From: an uncultured Gammaproteobacteria bacterium
GTDB lineage: Bacteria; Pseudomonadota; Gammaproteobacteria; Pseudomonadales; Azotimanducaceae_A
DNA: 29,146 nucleotides
Reading direction: 5' to 3'
NCBI GenBank assembly: GCA_913049565.1
Contig: CAJWZG010000007.1
Location: 1-29,146 of the forward strand
The translations under genes and the position numbers were made by a program. Below the pieces are notes generated by a model. That model did not search any database. It was not told where the DNA came from and worked only from the letters and a program-made list of their open reading frames with translations. Within the stretch, counting starts at the first letter, position 1; every line of letters starts with the position of its first letter. Below, piece by piece: positions 1-7,929 of this stretch.

Positions 1-318
1 GCAAAAGCAGAGCTTTTTCCGGGTGCTACCTTTGTCTTGGGCACCGACACGATGGCCCGCATTGGCGAAGTGCGCTTTTATCAGGATCGCGTCGATTATC
101 TCGAAGCCGCCATAGCGCGGCTTGAGACATTGAACATCCGTTTTTTGGTACTCGGGCGCCTCGCGGATAACACCTTCGTCGCCCTAGAACATTTGAATTT
201 ACCCGACAGCCTACGGGCACTTTGCGAAGGAGTCCCCGAGTCGGCTTATCGAAACGACTTGTCCTCAACACAAATTCGCAGAGCAGACCAGCTTAGTAAG
301 TTGGATTCTCAGGAATAA
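1..318 (+). CDS. Nucleotidyltransferase family protein, C-terminal part (nicotinate/nicotinamide-nucleotide adenylyltransferase-like)
   Basis: The reading frame is open from the first base, so only the last 105 residues are present. They include a GTDTMAR segment near residue 14 and an LSSTQIRR segment at residues 87-94. The latter matches the ISSTxIR signature near the C-terminus of HIGH-family nucleotidyltransferases, which move an AMP or CMP onto a phosphorylated acceptor such as nicotinamide mononucleotide. The N-terminal HIGH motif lies outside the window, so the substrate cannot be named. In some bacteria a related domain is fused or linked to a CinA-type NMN deamidase, which would lie upstream. 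An ATG lies at 52, but the fold needs residues before it, so I do not take it as the start. The last 26 nt overlap the end of the MATE gene on the other strand. Confidence 0.7.
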   Translation, partial: AKAELFPGATFVLGTDTMARIGEVRFYQDRVDYLEAAIARLETLNIRFLVLGRLADNTFVALEHLNLPDSLRALCEGVPESAYRNDLSSTQIRRADQLSKLDSQE

Positions 319-1702
319 TGGTTTTCCATCGGCCTTGGCGGAAGCGCCAAATCAGCAGCGTACCTTTCAACACGTAATCCCCTATCAGTGCGGCATAAAC
401 CCATATAACCGGCAAACCAAAATAAGCGGCAAGTGCAGCCAACCCGCAGCGCATAACGAGCAACCCTAATATGGTGGCTAACAGAGGGAACCGGGTATCA
501 CCGGCACCGCGCAACGCACCGCCGATCGCAAACTCCACTGCGAGGAGAGGCATCATGGCGCCTAATACATAGATAAATTGCACCGTGTACTCGATGGTGC
601 GATCACCACTGCCGATGAAATATACGGCGAGTGGTTCAGCGTAAAACATCACAAGCAAGCCGATAGATCCCATAGAGGCGATAGCAAGCCACATCGAGCG
701 CCATCCACTGCGCGCTGCTGCAACGAGGTCTTTTGCGCCAAGGTGCTGACCTACCAAGGTAGAACCCGCAATCGAAAAACCAAAACCCACGGTCATGCAA
801 ACTGCAAGAATATTGACACCAATGTTGTAGGCCGCAAAAGCCTCGGTGCCGTAATTGTTACCAATCAAAATGAGAAAAAGGAAAAAGCCGAGCTGAAAGA
901 CTCCCTGTTCTAACGCCGCTGGATAACCGATGTCCACCAGTTGCTTAAGACGCTGGCGACGCCACCAACCCCGTGACACATGGCGTACGCGAAACTTCTG
1001 CCGAACCCACAGAGTGAGCAACACCAGCGTGCCAAGGGAAAAAGCTATGCCCGCAGCTACCGCAGCACCCGCTACGCCCATTTCAGGCATGCCCCAGCGA
1101 CCAAAAATAAAGGCATAGAGTAGCGGCAGATTCAAAACGTTGATGCCGGCGGCAATCCACAGCGGTGACCAAGCATCGCCAGAGGCCCGTAAGGCCGCAC
1201 TGAGAATCAGCATCCCAGCAAAAGCAATGTTGAAAAAAGACAGCCAGCGAATATTTCGGGTAGCCATCGCCAAGGTTTCGTCGTCGAGACCAAAAACACC
1301 GGCCATAGATCCTGCAAATAAAAACCCGAGAACGGCGACCACTGCGGCCAGTGAGCCGCCTAGCACCAGAGAGGCCATTGTGACTCTGCTGGCCTCCTCG
1401 TAATCGCCAGCACCCCAAGCCCTCGCGACCAAGGCCGTCGTACCCGCACTCACTGCCATCAGCACCGCTAACATGGCAAACATGACACGTTGCCCAGCGC
1501 CCACGGCGGCCAAGGCCTGAGGGCCTAACTCGCCAACAAATTTGGTTTGCACCATACCCACTATGGTGTAGCTCAGGTTACCCAAAATACTTGGCAGCGC
1601 CAGTTCCCAGATTGACGGCCGCTGGGTGGCGTCACCTAACTCGGCACTCAGATTTGCGTTGGCTGATTGCTCAGGCCCTGTCTTTTGATCACTGTTGCTC
1701 AA
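293..1702 (-). CDS. MATE family efflux transporter (NorM-like)
   Basis: A 469-residue, strongly hydrophobic protein with about twelve membrane helices in two similar halves, the usual size for MATE exporters. These expel cationic drugs, dyes or metabolites across the inner membrane using a sodium or proton gradient. The family pattern is visible in the first half, with the region around GMVQTKFVGELGPQALAAVG (helices 1-2), and in the second half around IAGSTLVGQHLGAKD. The cytoplasmic N-terminus of about 30 residues is polar. The start is a TTG preceded by an AGGG ribosome site about 5 nt away; no ATG lies closer to the start of the domain. It is transcribed alone and ends inside the convergent nucleotidyltransferase gene. 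The substrate is unknown. Confidence 0.93.
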   Translation of the reverse strand: MSNSDQKTGPEQSANANLSAELGDATQRPSIWELALPSILGNLSYTIVGMVQTKFVGELGPQALAAVGAGQRVMFAMLAVLMAVSAGTTALVARAWGAGDYEEASRVTMASLVLGGSLAAVVAVLGFLFAGSMAGVFGLDDETLAMATRNIRWLSFFNIAFAGMLILSAALRASGDAWSPLWIAAGINVLNLPLLYAFIFGRWGMPEMGVAGAAVAAGIAFSLGTLVLLTLWVRQKFRVRHVSRGWWRRQRLKQLVDIGYPAALEQGVFQLGFFLFLILIGNNYGTEAFAAYNIGVNILAVCMTVGFGFSIAGSTLVGQHLGAKDLVAAARSGWRSMWLAIASMGSIGLLVMFYAEPLAVYFIGSGDRTIEYTVQFIYVLGAMMPLLAVEFAIGGALRGAGDTRFPLLATILGLLVMRCGLAALAAYFGLPVIWVYAALIGDYVLKGTLLIWRFRQGRWKTIIPENPTY

Positions 1703-1842
1703 GTAGCCCTAATGCCTCAATCTCAAGTTGCACTGCGATATGCAAGGCGCCTCATGTTAGCGCGATACCCTGTACACGCGCTGCAACTTATTCCTGCAAT
1801 CCTTCGCGTTAAAACGACAACGGCGCCATAACGTGCTTACTA

Positions 1843-1862
1843 GGCTTTGGAATGCCGAAGCC
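1843..1862 (+). other. Small hairpin in the 5' leader of the LLM oxidoreductase gene
   Basis: GGCTTTGG, loop AATG, CCGAAGCC: an 8-bp stem (one T-G wobble) with a four-base loop, ending 41 nt before the ATG at 1904. No T-run follows, so it is not a standard terminator. It may be a leader structure or chance. Confidence 0.3.
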
Positions 1863-1903
1863 AACAGGTTAATCTGAGCCACGTTTTATCAGTGGAGAGG
1901 TTT

Positions 1904-2779
1904 ATGGAAGTCGGTAAGTTAGGCATTTGGTACTTTTTCGATAACGTGGGTTCGCCCCAAGCGGCAACCTCTGCGCAGCGTTTGGAGCAGCTGGGATACG
2001 ATACGCTTTGGTTGCCCGAGACCGTTGGTAAAAACCCATTCGTGCTGGCATCTTGGTTGCTAGCAAACACCACCAAACTCAAATTAGCGACGGGTATCGC
2101 GAATATTTATCACCGAGAACCAACGGTGAGCCGTGCCCTGCAGTACACACTCGCCGAACAATCCGGCGACCGCTTCATGATGGCCATTGGCGTCTCTCAC
2201 AAGCCGTTGGTTGAGGGCGTACGTAAACTTGAGTATGGACCACCTGTCGCCACCATGCGGAACTACCTTGAACAAATGGGCACCGCCCCCTACACCGCGG
2301 TGCAAGAAGAAACCGACCCGCTAACGCTCATCGCTGCCTTAGGACCTAAGATGCTGGAGCTCGCAAAAACCCATACTCAAGGTGCGCACCCCTACTTCAC
2401 CGGACCCTCTCACACAAAAATGGCGCGAGAGATTCTTGGAGAAGGGCCGCTACTTTGTGTTGAGCAGAAAGTGATTTTAGAAACGAACGCTGAGAAAGCG
2501 AGAGAGTTAGCTCGGCCGGTGGCGAAGATCTACAACCGCCTACCTAACTACCGCAACAACTGGCTACGCATGGGTTTGACTGAAGACGACATCGACAACC
2601 TTAGTGATCGGTTCATTGATGAAACCTTTGCTTGGGGTGACGTTGACGACCTGCGCCAGCGCATTGATGAACACATGCAAGCCGGTGCGGATCACGTCTG
2701 CATTCAACCGGTAAACACCAACGGCACGTTTGGTGATCTGGATTGGCAGTGTCTGGAGGCTCTCGCACCAGCAAACTAG
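1904..2779 (+). CDS. LLM class (luciferase-like) F420/flavin-dependent oxidoreductase, TIGR03620-like
   Basis: A 291-residue bacterial-luciferase-like TIM barrel. The N-terminus (GKLGIWYFFD, then EQLGYDTLWLPE) and the ATGIANIYHREP segment are typical of the LLM superfamily, and the overall pattern fits the subfamily named for probable F420-dependent oxidoreductases. These enzymes use reduced F420 or FMN to oxidise or reduce small organic substrates; the real substrate is not readable here. The ATG at 1904 is chosen because a GGAGAGG ribosome site sits 3 nt before it at 1894-1900; an upstream in-frame TTG at 1847 adds only non-conserved residues. The gene stands alone on the plus strand and meets the nitronate monooxygenase tail to tail. 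F420 is rare in Gammaproteobacteria, so FMNH2 supplied by the nearby flavin reductase is an alternative cofactor (inference). Confidence 0.88.
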   Translation: MEVGKLGIWYFFDNVGSPQAATSAQRLEQLGYDTLWLPETVGKNPFVLASWLLANTTKLKLATGIANIYHREPTVSRALQYTLAEQSGDRFMMAIGVSHKPLVEGVRKLEYGPPVATMRNYLEQMGTAPYTAVQEETDPLTLIAALGPKMLELAKTHTQGAHPYFTGPSHTKMAREILGEGPLLCVEQKVILETNAEKARELARPVAKIYNRLPNYRNNWLRMGLTEDDIDNLSDRFIDETFAWGDVDDLRQRIDEHMQAGADHVCIQPVNTNGTFGDLDWQCLEALAPAN

Positions 2780-2792
2780 GCAGTTGCGCCAA

Positions 2793-2812
2793 GGGGCCGA
2801 ACAGTCGGCCCC
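2793..2812. terminator. Hairpin between convergent genes, possible two-way terminator
   Basis: A perfect inverted repeat GGGGCCGA-ACAG-TCGGCCCC sits in the 42-nt gap between two genes that end towards each other. The GC-rich 8-bp stem and four-base loop suit a terminator, but no run of T follows on either strand, so it may act with Rho or as an mRNA end protector. Confidence 0.5.
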
Positions 2813-2821
2813 GCGGCAATC

Positions 2822-3943
2822 CTATCGCAACAAATTCGTAGTTCCTGACAATGCCTGCTCGGCACTGAAAACCAACTCATCGAAAATTTCTTTGGCCGGC
2901 CTCACGGCTTTAATCATGCCGATGCCTTGGCCAGCAAAACCCGGGTTCACATCACCACGACCTTCTTTGTTTGCCGCCGCCATTACTGGGCCAGAGATCA
3001 TACCTTGATACGGCATTGGGAGAGGCTCCACATCTTGTCGCAGCCAGTGCTCGGTCCACTTAGAGCGAATGATACGCGCCGGCTTCCCGGTCACTGTTCG
3101 CGAAACGGACGTTCCTTCTTCAGTGGCATCGACGATCGCCTGTTTTTGGAAGTCGAAGATATTAGCCTCCTCCGAAGCCAAAAATGCTGAACCCACCCAG
3201 ACGCCCTCTGCCCCAAGCATTAACGCTGCAGCCACCCCACGCCCATCGGATATACCGCCGGCCCCAAGCACCGGCGTATCGCCTACTGCGTCGACCACTT
3301 GAGGAATCAGCGCCATGGTGCCTACAGGGGAGTTGTGGCCGCCGCCATCGTGGCCTTGCGCCACGATAATGTCCAAGCCTGAGGATTTCACCTGAATGGC
3401 ATGGCGCACTGCACCCACAACCGCCATTACCTTAGTACCGTTCGCGCGCAACTCTGGCATCCATGGCCCTGGGTTACCTAAGCCGGAGGCATAGACAGGC
3501 ACGCGTTCTTGAATAATGACCTCCATTTGGGCTTCAAAAAATTCTTTGGTAAAAAGCGCTGGCTCATCGTCATCGCCACCACGCTGTGGTGAACCGGGAG
3601 GCGGGGGCTCTAATCCCTCTTGTCGCATAAATTCCTCTGCGAACGCTTGCCGCTCGGGCAGCAAGTCCATCGGGGTCGGTCCTTCGTTGTCCTCGTAATT
3701 GGCGCGGCGCACCGAAGCTGGCAACAAGGTGTCGACGCCAAACGGTTTGTCTGTCATTTCGCGAGTCTGGCGTATCCACTCACGAAGCTGTCTTGGGCCA
3801 CAGGCTGCTGCTCCCAGCACGCCCAGTCCGCCTGCATTGGAAACAGCGGCCGCCAGTGCCGGACTGCTAGCACCACCCATGCCCGCTAAAACAATAGGTT
3901 GTTCAATTTCCAGAATTTCGCAAACGCGGCTTTGTAGTGTCAT
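2822..3943 (-). CDS. Nitronate monooxygenase / 2-nitropropane dioxygenase family protein
   Basis: A 373-residue FMN-binding TIM barrel. The N-terminal IVLAGMGGASSPALAAAVS, the AQGHDGGGH segment at residues 195-203 (usual AQGxxAGGH, containing the catalytic histidine region) and the phosphate-binding GGISDGRG segment followed by GAEGVWVGSAFLAS are the family landmarks. Members oxidise alkyl nitronates, or in related branches act as enoyl reductase-like or other FMN enzymes; the actual substrate is unknown. Residues 80-135 carry a charged, proline-rich insertion that shorter homologues lack. A strong GGGAGGG ribosome site precedes the ATG. It lies 46 nt downstream of the flavin reductase on the same strand and is probably cotranscribed with it. 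Confidence 0.9.
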   Translation of the reverse strand: MTLQSRVCEILEIEQPIVLAGMGGASSPALAAAVSNAGGLGVLGAAACGPRQLREWIRQTREMTDKPFGVDTLLPASVRRANYEDNEGPTPMDLLPERQAFAEEFMRQEGLEPPPPGSPQRGGDDDEPALFTKEFFEAQMEVIIQERVPVYASGLGNPGPWMPELRANGTKVMAVVGAVRHAIQVKSSGLDIIVAQGHDGGGHNSPVGTMALIPQVVDAVGDTPVLGAGGISDGRGVAAALMLGAEGVWVGSAFLASEEANIFDFQKQAIVDATEEGTSVSRTVTGKPARIIRSKWTEHWLRQDVEPLPMPYQGMISGPVMAAANKEGRGDVNPGFAGQGIGMIKAVRPAKEIFDELVFSAEQALSGTTNLLR

Positions 3944-3989
3944 GTGTACCCTCCCTGGTCACTCGGCTTTTGTTCTGATAACGCGGCTC

Positions 3990-4481
3990 CTAAACAAAGG
4001 ATCCATAGGTGCTTCGAAAATATAGCAACGGTGGCGATTCATCACTGATGTGGAAAAAGTCTGTGACTCTACCCACGACGATGGTGTGATCGCCCGCGTC
4101 ATGCTCATTTTCGATACTGCATTCGATAAAAGCCAGCACACCGTGAATTCGTGGCGTGCCCGCTACTCCCTGCTGCCAATCAACGTTCCCAAACTTATCA
4201 ATGCCCGACTGAGCCATGTCTGAGCAGATGTTGCGTTGATCTGCACCAAGAATGTTGACACCAAAATGCCCGCTCGCCCGAATACGCGGCCAGCTAGACG
4301 ATGTTTTTCCGGGACTGAACGCCACTAGTGGGGGTTCTAGCGAGAGTGAAACAAAAGACTGAGCCGCAAAGCCAACGGGCTGTTCGTCAGCCATACCGGT
4401 TACCACGACAATACCGGTGGCGAAGTTCCCCATGGTTTGGCGGTAGCCTGCCAAATCAAACGCTGCAGCTTGCTCACTCAT
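3990..4481 (-). CDS. Flavin reductase family protein (FMN-binding, DIM6/NTAB type)
   Basis: A 163-residue single-domain protein with the flavin reductase-like split-barrel pattern: MGNFATGIVVVTGM near the start, then PVGFAAQSFVSLSLEPPLVAFSP, the flavin-binding core. Such enzymes reduce FMN or FAD with NAD(P)H and hand the reduced flavin to a partner monooxygenase. The ATG at 4481 is chosen because homologues begin just before the MGNFATG region; an in-frame upstream start at 4523 would add 14 residues that look like leader sequence. It is the first gene of a likely operon with the nitronate monooxygenase, and it is divergent from lemA. The neighbouring flavin oxidoreductases make an electron-supply role plausible (inference). 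Confidence 0.9.
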   Translation of the reverse strand: MSEQAAAFDLAGYRQTMGNFATGIVVVTGMADEQPVGFAAQSFVSLSLEPPLVAFSPGKTSSSWPRIRASGHFGVNILGADQRNICSDMAQSGIDKFGNVDWQQGVAGTPRIHGVLAFIECSIENEHDAGDHTIVVGRVTDFFHISDESPPLLYFRSTYGSFV

Positions 4482-4538
4482 TGTGTTTCTCAAAACTATT
4501 TCGAATCCACTATAGCTAACCATCCGGGGCTTCGATAT

Positions 4539-4573
4539 GACGTGAAATTCACATCAAGCACGTCGGGTTTTTT
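4539..4573 (+). promoter_or_regulatory. Palindrome and terminator-like hairpin in the flavin reductase/lemA divergent gap
   Basis: GACGTG (4539-4544) and CACGTC (4559-4564) can pair around a 14-nt loop, followed by GGG and six T. Nested within is an 11-bp palindrome GTGAA-A-TTCAC at 4542-4552. No plus-strand gene ends here, so this is either an attenuator-like element in the lemA leader or an operator for one or both divergent genes. Confidence 0.3.
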
Positions 4574-4639
4574 ACTTTCTGGCAACAACACCGCATTATT
4601 CCTGTTCCAGAGCAAACGGGTATCACCCAGGGTTTTTCC

Positions 4640-5230
4640 ATGGAAATGATTATTCTCCTTATCGTGTTAGCGCTGCTGGCGTTTTGGGTGGCACGAATTT
4701 ACAACCAACTGGTAGAACTACAGAACCGTCATGAGAACGGGTTCTCTCAAATCGAGATCCAACTCAAACGGCGCTATGATCTGATTCCGAATCTCGTTGA
4801 AACTGCGAAGGCTTACATGAGCCACGAACGCGAAACCTTAGAGGCTGTCATCAGTGCGCGTAACGATGCGGTCGCAGGCTTGGCTGCCGCTGCCGGCAAC
4901 CCAGGAGATGCGACAGCCATTCAGGAGTTAGCGGGAGCCGAAGGCATACTGGGCGGCGCGATGAGCCGTTTCAATGTAACCATGGAGGCCTATCCTGATC
5001 TCAAAGCCAGCGCAAATATGGTTCAACTATCGGAAGAATTGACCAGCACTGAAAACAAGGTCGCATTTGCCCGACAGGCGTTCAACGATCAAGTCACACA
5101 GTTCAATACCTATCGCAGTTCATTTCCACCAGTACTGCTCGCGGCGACCTTCGGTTTTGGCAACGATGCCGCGTTGCTGGAATTCGAAGACTCACAGGAA
5201 ATTCAGGCAGTGCCCAAGGTCTCGTTCTAG
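4640..5230 (+). CDS. lemA: LemA family protein
   Basis: A 196-residue protein with one N-terminal membrane helix (residues 2-18, MIILLIVLALLAFWVARI) followed by a long helical domain. The sequence YNQLVELQNRHENGFSQIE, then LKRRYDLIPNLVETAKAYM, is the LemA signature. The ending is also typical, with YRSSFPPVLLAATFGF near residue 160. LemA proteins are membrane-anchored helical bundles, usually paired with an M48/HtpX-like peptidase or a TPM-domain protein; their molecular role is unsettled. The gene is followed after 3 nt by the M48 peptidase, a conserved partnership. The start is the ATG at 4640 with only a weak AGGG ribosome site. Confidence 0.95.
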   Translation: MEMIILLIVLALLAFWVARIYNQLVELQNRHENGFSQIEIQLKRRYDLIPNLVETAKAYMSHERETLEAVISARNDAVAGLAAAAGNPGDATAIQELAGAEGILGGAMSRFNVTMEAYPDLKASANMVQLSEELTSTENKVAFARQAFNDQVTQFNTYRSSFPPVLLAATFGFGNDAALLEFEDSQEIQAVPKVSF

Positions 5231-5233
5231 CCT

Positions 5234-7078
5234 GTGAATTTTTTTCAGGCGCAAACCAAGGCTCGGCATAACACCCGACTGTTGACCTTGCTGTTCGCAG
5301 GGGCGGTCATTTCGCTCGTTGTGCTTACAAATCTGCTGGTGCTGGTGTTCTTCGTTAATGCTCCCCCGGGGACTTCTTTAGAGAATCAAATCCTCCACGC
5401 CCCCCCTCAGGTGTGGCTATACACCAGTCTTGGCGTCGTGGGATTGATAGCGGTCGCGAGCGGTTTCAAGTTTTTGGCGTTGCAGGGAGGCGGTCAGGCC
5501 GTCGCTAAATCCCTCGGAGGCATACTGATTCACCAGAACACTCGCGATCCACAACAGCGCCAACTGCTGAATGTTGTTGAGGAAATGGCCATCGCCGCAG
5601 GTATGCCCGTACCCCCCGTTTACTTAATCCGCGAAAACAGCATTAACGCGTTTGCCGCGGGTTTCAGCATTCATGATGCAGTCATCGGCATTAATCAAGG
5701 CACTATCGACCTGCTCAATCGGCATGAGCTGCAAGGTGTCGTAGCTCATGAGTTTAGCCACATTCTTAACGGCGATATGCGCATCAATTTGCGGATCATT
5801 GCGCTACTCAACGGCATTCTGGTTTTGGGCATTATTGGCGGAGGCCTAATGCGCGGCTCAATGTTCAGCCGCTCACGGGACCGCGGTGGGTTGATTGCGC
5901 TAGGTATTGGCCTGCTGGTTATTGGTTATGGAGGAACTTTCTTCGGCCAACTAATAAAAGCTGCGGTAAGCCGCCAGCGTGAGTACCTGGCAGATGCTAG
6001 CGCCGTACAGTTCACTCGTTCTGCCCAGGGTATTGCTAGTGCTCTGAAAAAAATTGGCGCTCACAGCACAGGTTCGCAAATCACTTCACCGCAAGCGGAC
6101 GAAAACAGCCATCTGTTTTTTGGTGCGATCAGATCGTTCAGCAGCATGATGGCAACTCATCCACCATTGGAAGCTCGCATCAAGGCACTTGATCCAAACT
6201 GGGCACCAACACCCGCATCGCAAATACAACCGTCACTCCCCGATAACCCTGCCCCTGCAGGAGCCTCCAATTTCAGCGGTGGCCAATCGACCGGACCCAT
6301 TAGCCAGTTTAGCGGCAGCGCGAACTTAGCGGCAGCCCAGCAGATGATCGATACTGCTGATCCTAGCTTGAGCGAATCCAGTCATGACACATTCGAGGCT
6401 CGAGCCATGGTTTACGCCATGCTGTTGAGCAAAAATGAATCCGTTCAAGCAGAGCAGTTGCGGCTTATCGGCCAACGGGCAGAAAATGGCGTGCCGCCAT
6501 TAGTTCCCGCCCTCTTTCAGCGCCTCAGCAGTCAGAATCAACGGCACAAATTACTGCATCTTGAACGGGCGATGCCCACCCTTAAAGAGATGTCGCATCA
6601 GCAATACCTGCGCTTTTACGACCTAACCGCCAAATTAATTGTGGCTGATCAAGCGGTAGACCTTTTTGAATGGGTCGCGCATCGGATGATTACGCAAGAA
6701 CTTTATGCGCACTTTGTTAAACCGCAAAGAAGCAGAGGGCGCATCGCACGACCCGGTAGGGTTTCCAAGCAGGTGACCTTGATTCTGTCGTTGTTGGCAA
6801 CGGTGGGATCCTCGAATGAAAACGAACGAAGAGTGGCGTATCAACGTGGCCAAAAAATCTGGGGTGGCGATTTACCTATGATCAAACTTGAGTACTTTGA
6901 TCATCAGGCACTAAATCAGGCGCTTGAGCATCTAAGAGAACTCAACCCGGCACTACAGGAGCGCTTCTTAGATGCGTGCGCCAGCGTTGTGAACGCCGAT
7001 AACAAACTAACCGGCGACGAATTTTCGGTGATAAAAGGCGTCGCAGTTACTCTGGGTTGCCCGCTTCCGCCGATTTAG
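5234..7078 (+). CDS. M48 family membrane metallopeptidase with C-terminal extension
   Basis: A 614-residue zinc peptidase of the HtpX/Ste24 type. Two membrane helices (about residues 16-44 and 60-80) precede the catalytic domain. The zinc-binding motif HEFSH is at residues 172-176 within VVAHEFSHILNGD, and the third ligand is E250 in REYLADASA. Further helices lie at about residues 190-240. After residue 310 comes a low-complexity Pro/Ser/Gly linker and then about 260 mostly helical residues that plain HtpX (about 290 aa) lacks; the last 120 resemble a TerB-like domain. The start is GTG, 3 nt after lemA, so the two are coexpressed and probably translationally linked. A role in degrading damaged membrane proteins is inferred from the family. 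Confidence 0.93.
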   Translation: MNFFQAQTKARHNTRLLTLLFAGAVISLVVLTNLLVLVFFVNAPPGTSLENQILHAPPQVWLYTSLGVVGLIAVASGFKFLALQGGGQAVAKSLGGILIHQNTRDPQQRQLLNVVEEMAIAAGMPVPPVYLIRENSINAFAAGFSIHDAVIGINQGTIDLLNRHELQGVVAHEFSHILNGDMRINLRIIALLNGILVLGIIGGGLMRGSMFSRSRDRGGLIALGIGLLVIGYGGTFFGQLIKAAVSRQREYLADASAVQFTRSAQGIASALKKIGAHSTGSQITSPQADENSHLFFGAIRSFSSMMATHPPLEARIKALDPNWAPTPASQIQPSLPDNPAPAGASNFSGGQSTGPISQFSGSANLAAAQQMIDTADPSLSESSHDTFEARAMVYAMLLSKNESVQAEQLRLIGQRAENGVPPLVPALFQRLSSQNQRHKLLHLERAMPTLKEMSHQQYLRFYDLTAKLIVADQAVDLFEWVAHRMITQELYAHFVKPQRSRGRIARPGRVSKQVTLILSLLATVGSSNENERRVAYQRGQKIWGGDLPMIKLEYFDHQALNQALEHLRELNPALQERFLDACASVVNADNKLTGDEFSVIKGVAVTLGCPLPPI

Positions 7079-7191
7079 CGAATCTAGCGTAGGGCTCGTA
7101 AGCTGTTGCGCATCTAGAAATATCTATCTACCGATCCTTGTGATTGTTACTGAAGCACTTGGACAATCGCCCTTCATCAACAGGAACCGCT

Positions 7192-7929
7192 ATGCAGGAC
7201 ACTATTTTCGCCAAATCTCAACAACATATAGTCGACTTTGCCTTTGATGAAGCGGTGGTCGATGTCTTCCCTGACATGATTCGACGCTCGGTGCCCGGTT
7301 ATGAGCTGGTGATTCCCATGGGCGGACTGATCGCAGCCCGTCATATGAACTGCGGTGCGACGGCTTTCGATCTAGGTTGTTCATTAGGTGCCAGTTCTCT
7401 AGCCTTGTTGTCGCAATGCAACAAATCAGACGTGCGGATTGTCGGAGTGGACAATTCCTCGGCGATGATTGATCAAGCAAGGCGCACGATTAACGACCCG
7501 CGCATGAGTTTTCGTTGCGAGGACTTGATGAAGACTGACATCAGTGGCGCACGAGTTGTGATGCTAAACTTCGTGGTGCAATTTCTCGACCCTGAAGATC
7601 GCGACCAACTTCTGACAGATATTGCTCAACAAATGGATCCTGCAGGCCTGCTGTTGTTATCTGAGAAAGTGCAGGATCCAAACTCTGATCAACAAAGGTT
7701 TTTTGATTCAACTCATCTGGCGTGGAAGCGCGCAAATGGCTACAGCGAAATGGAAGTTAGCCAGAAACGTCAGGCGCTGGAGAACGTGATGAGAGTAGAA
7801 ACGCCTGAAAAGCATACGCAGCGCCTCAGCAAAGCGGGCTTTCAACATATTCTGCCCTGGTTTATGTGCATGAACTGGGTTTCCTTCGCAGCATCTCCGA
7901 CACAAGTACTGCATGACCCGAGCGAGTAA
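7192..7929 (+). CDS. cmoA: Carboxy-S-adenosyl-L-methionine synthase CmoA
   Basis: A 245-residue class I methyltransferase fold, close to the E. coli length of 247. CmoA converts S-adenosylmethionine and prephenate to carboxy-S-adenosylmethionine and phenylpyruvate, providing the carboxymethyl donor for CmoB. The family-specific RRSVPGYELVI segment is at residues 31-41 and the SAM-binding FDLGCSLGASS at residues 59-69. The ATG at 7192 is preferred over the upstream start at 7144 because a CAGGAA ribosome site lies 5 nt before it and the protein then aligns with known N-termini. It overlaps cmoB by 17 nt, the usual arrangement. Confidence 0.96.
   Translation: MQDTIFAKSQQHIVDFAFDEAVVDVFPDMIRRSVPGYELVIPMGGLIAARHMNCGATAFDLGCSLGASSLALLSQCNKSDVRIVGVDNSSAMIDQARRTINDPRMSFRCEDLMKTDISGARVVMLNFVVQFLDPEDRDQLLTDIAQQMDPAGLLLLSEKVQDPNSDQQRFFDSTHLAWKRANGYSEMEVSQKRQALENVMRVETPEKHTQRLSKAGFQHILPWFMCMNWVSFAASPTQVLHDPSE

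Noticed and set aside
7100..7191. A promoter between the M48 gene and cmoA
   Set aside because: TTGCGC and TATC-like boxes are present, but no pair with good spacing and matches is found.
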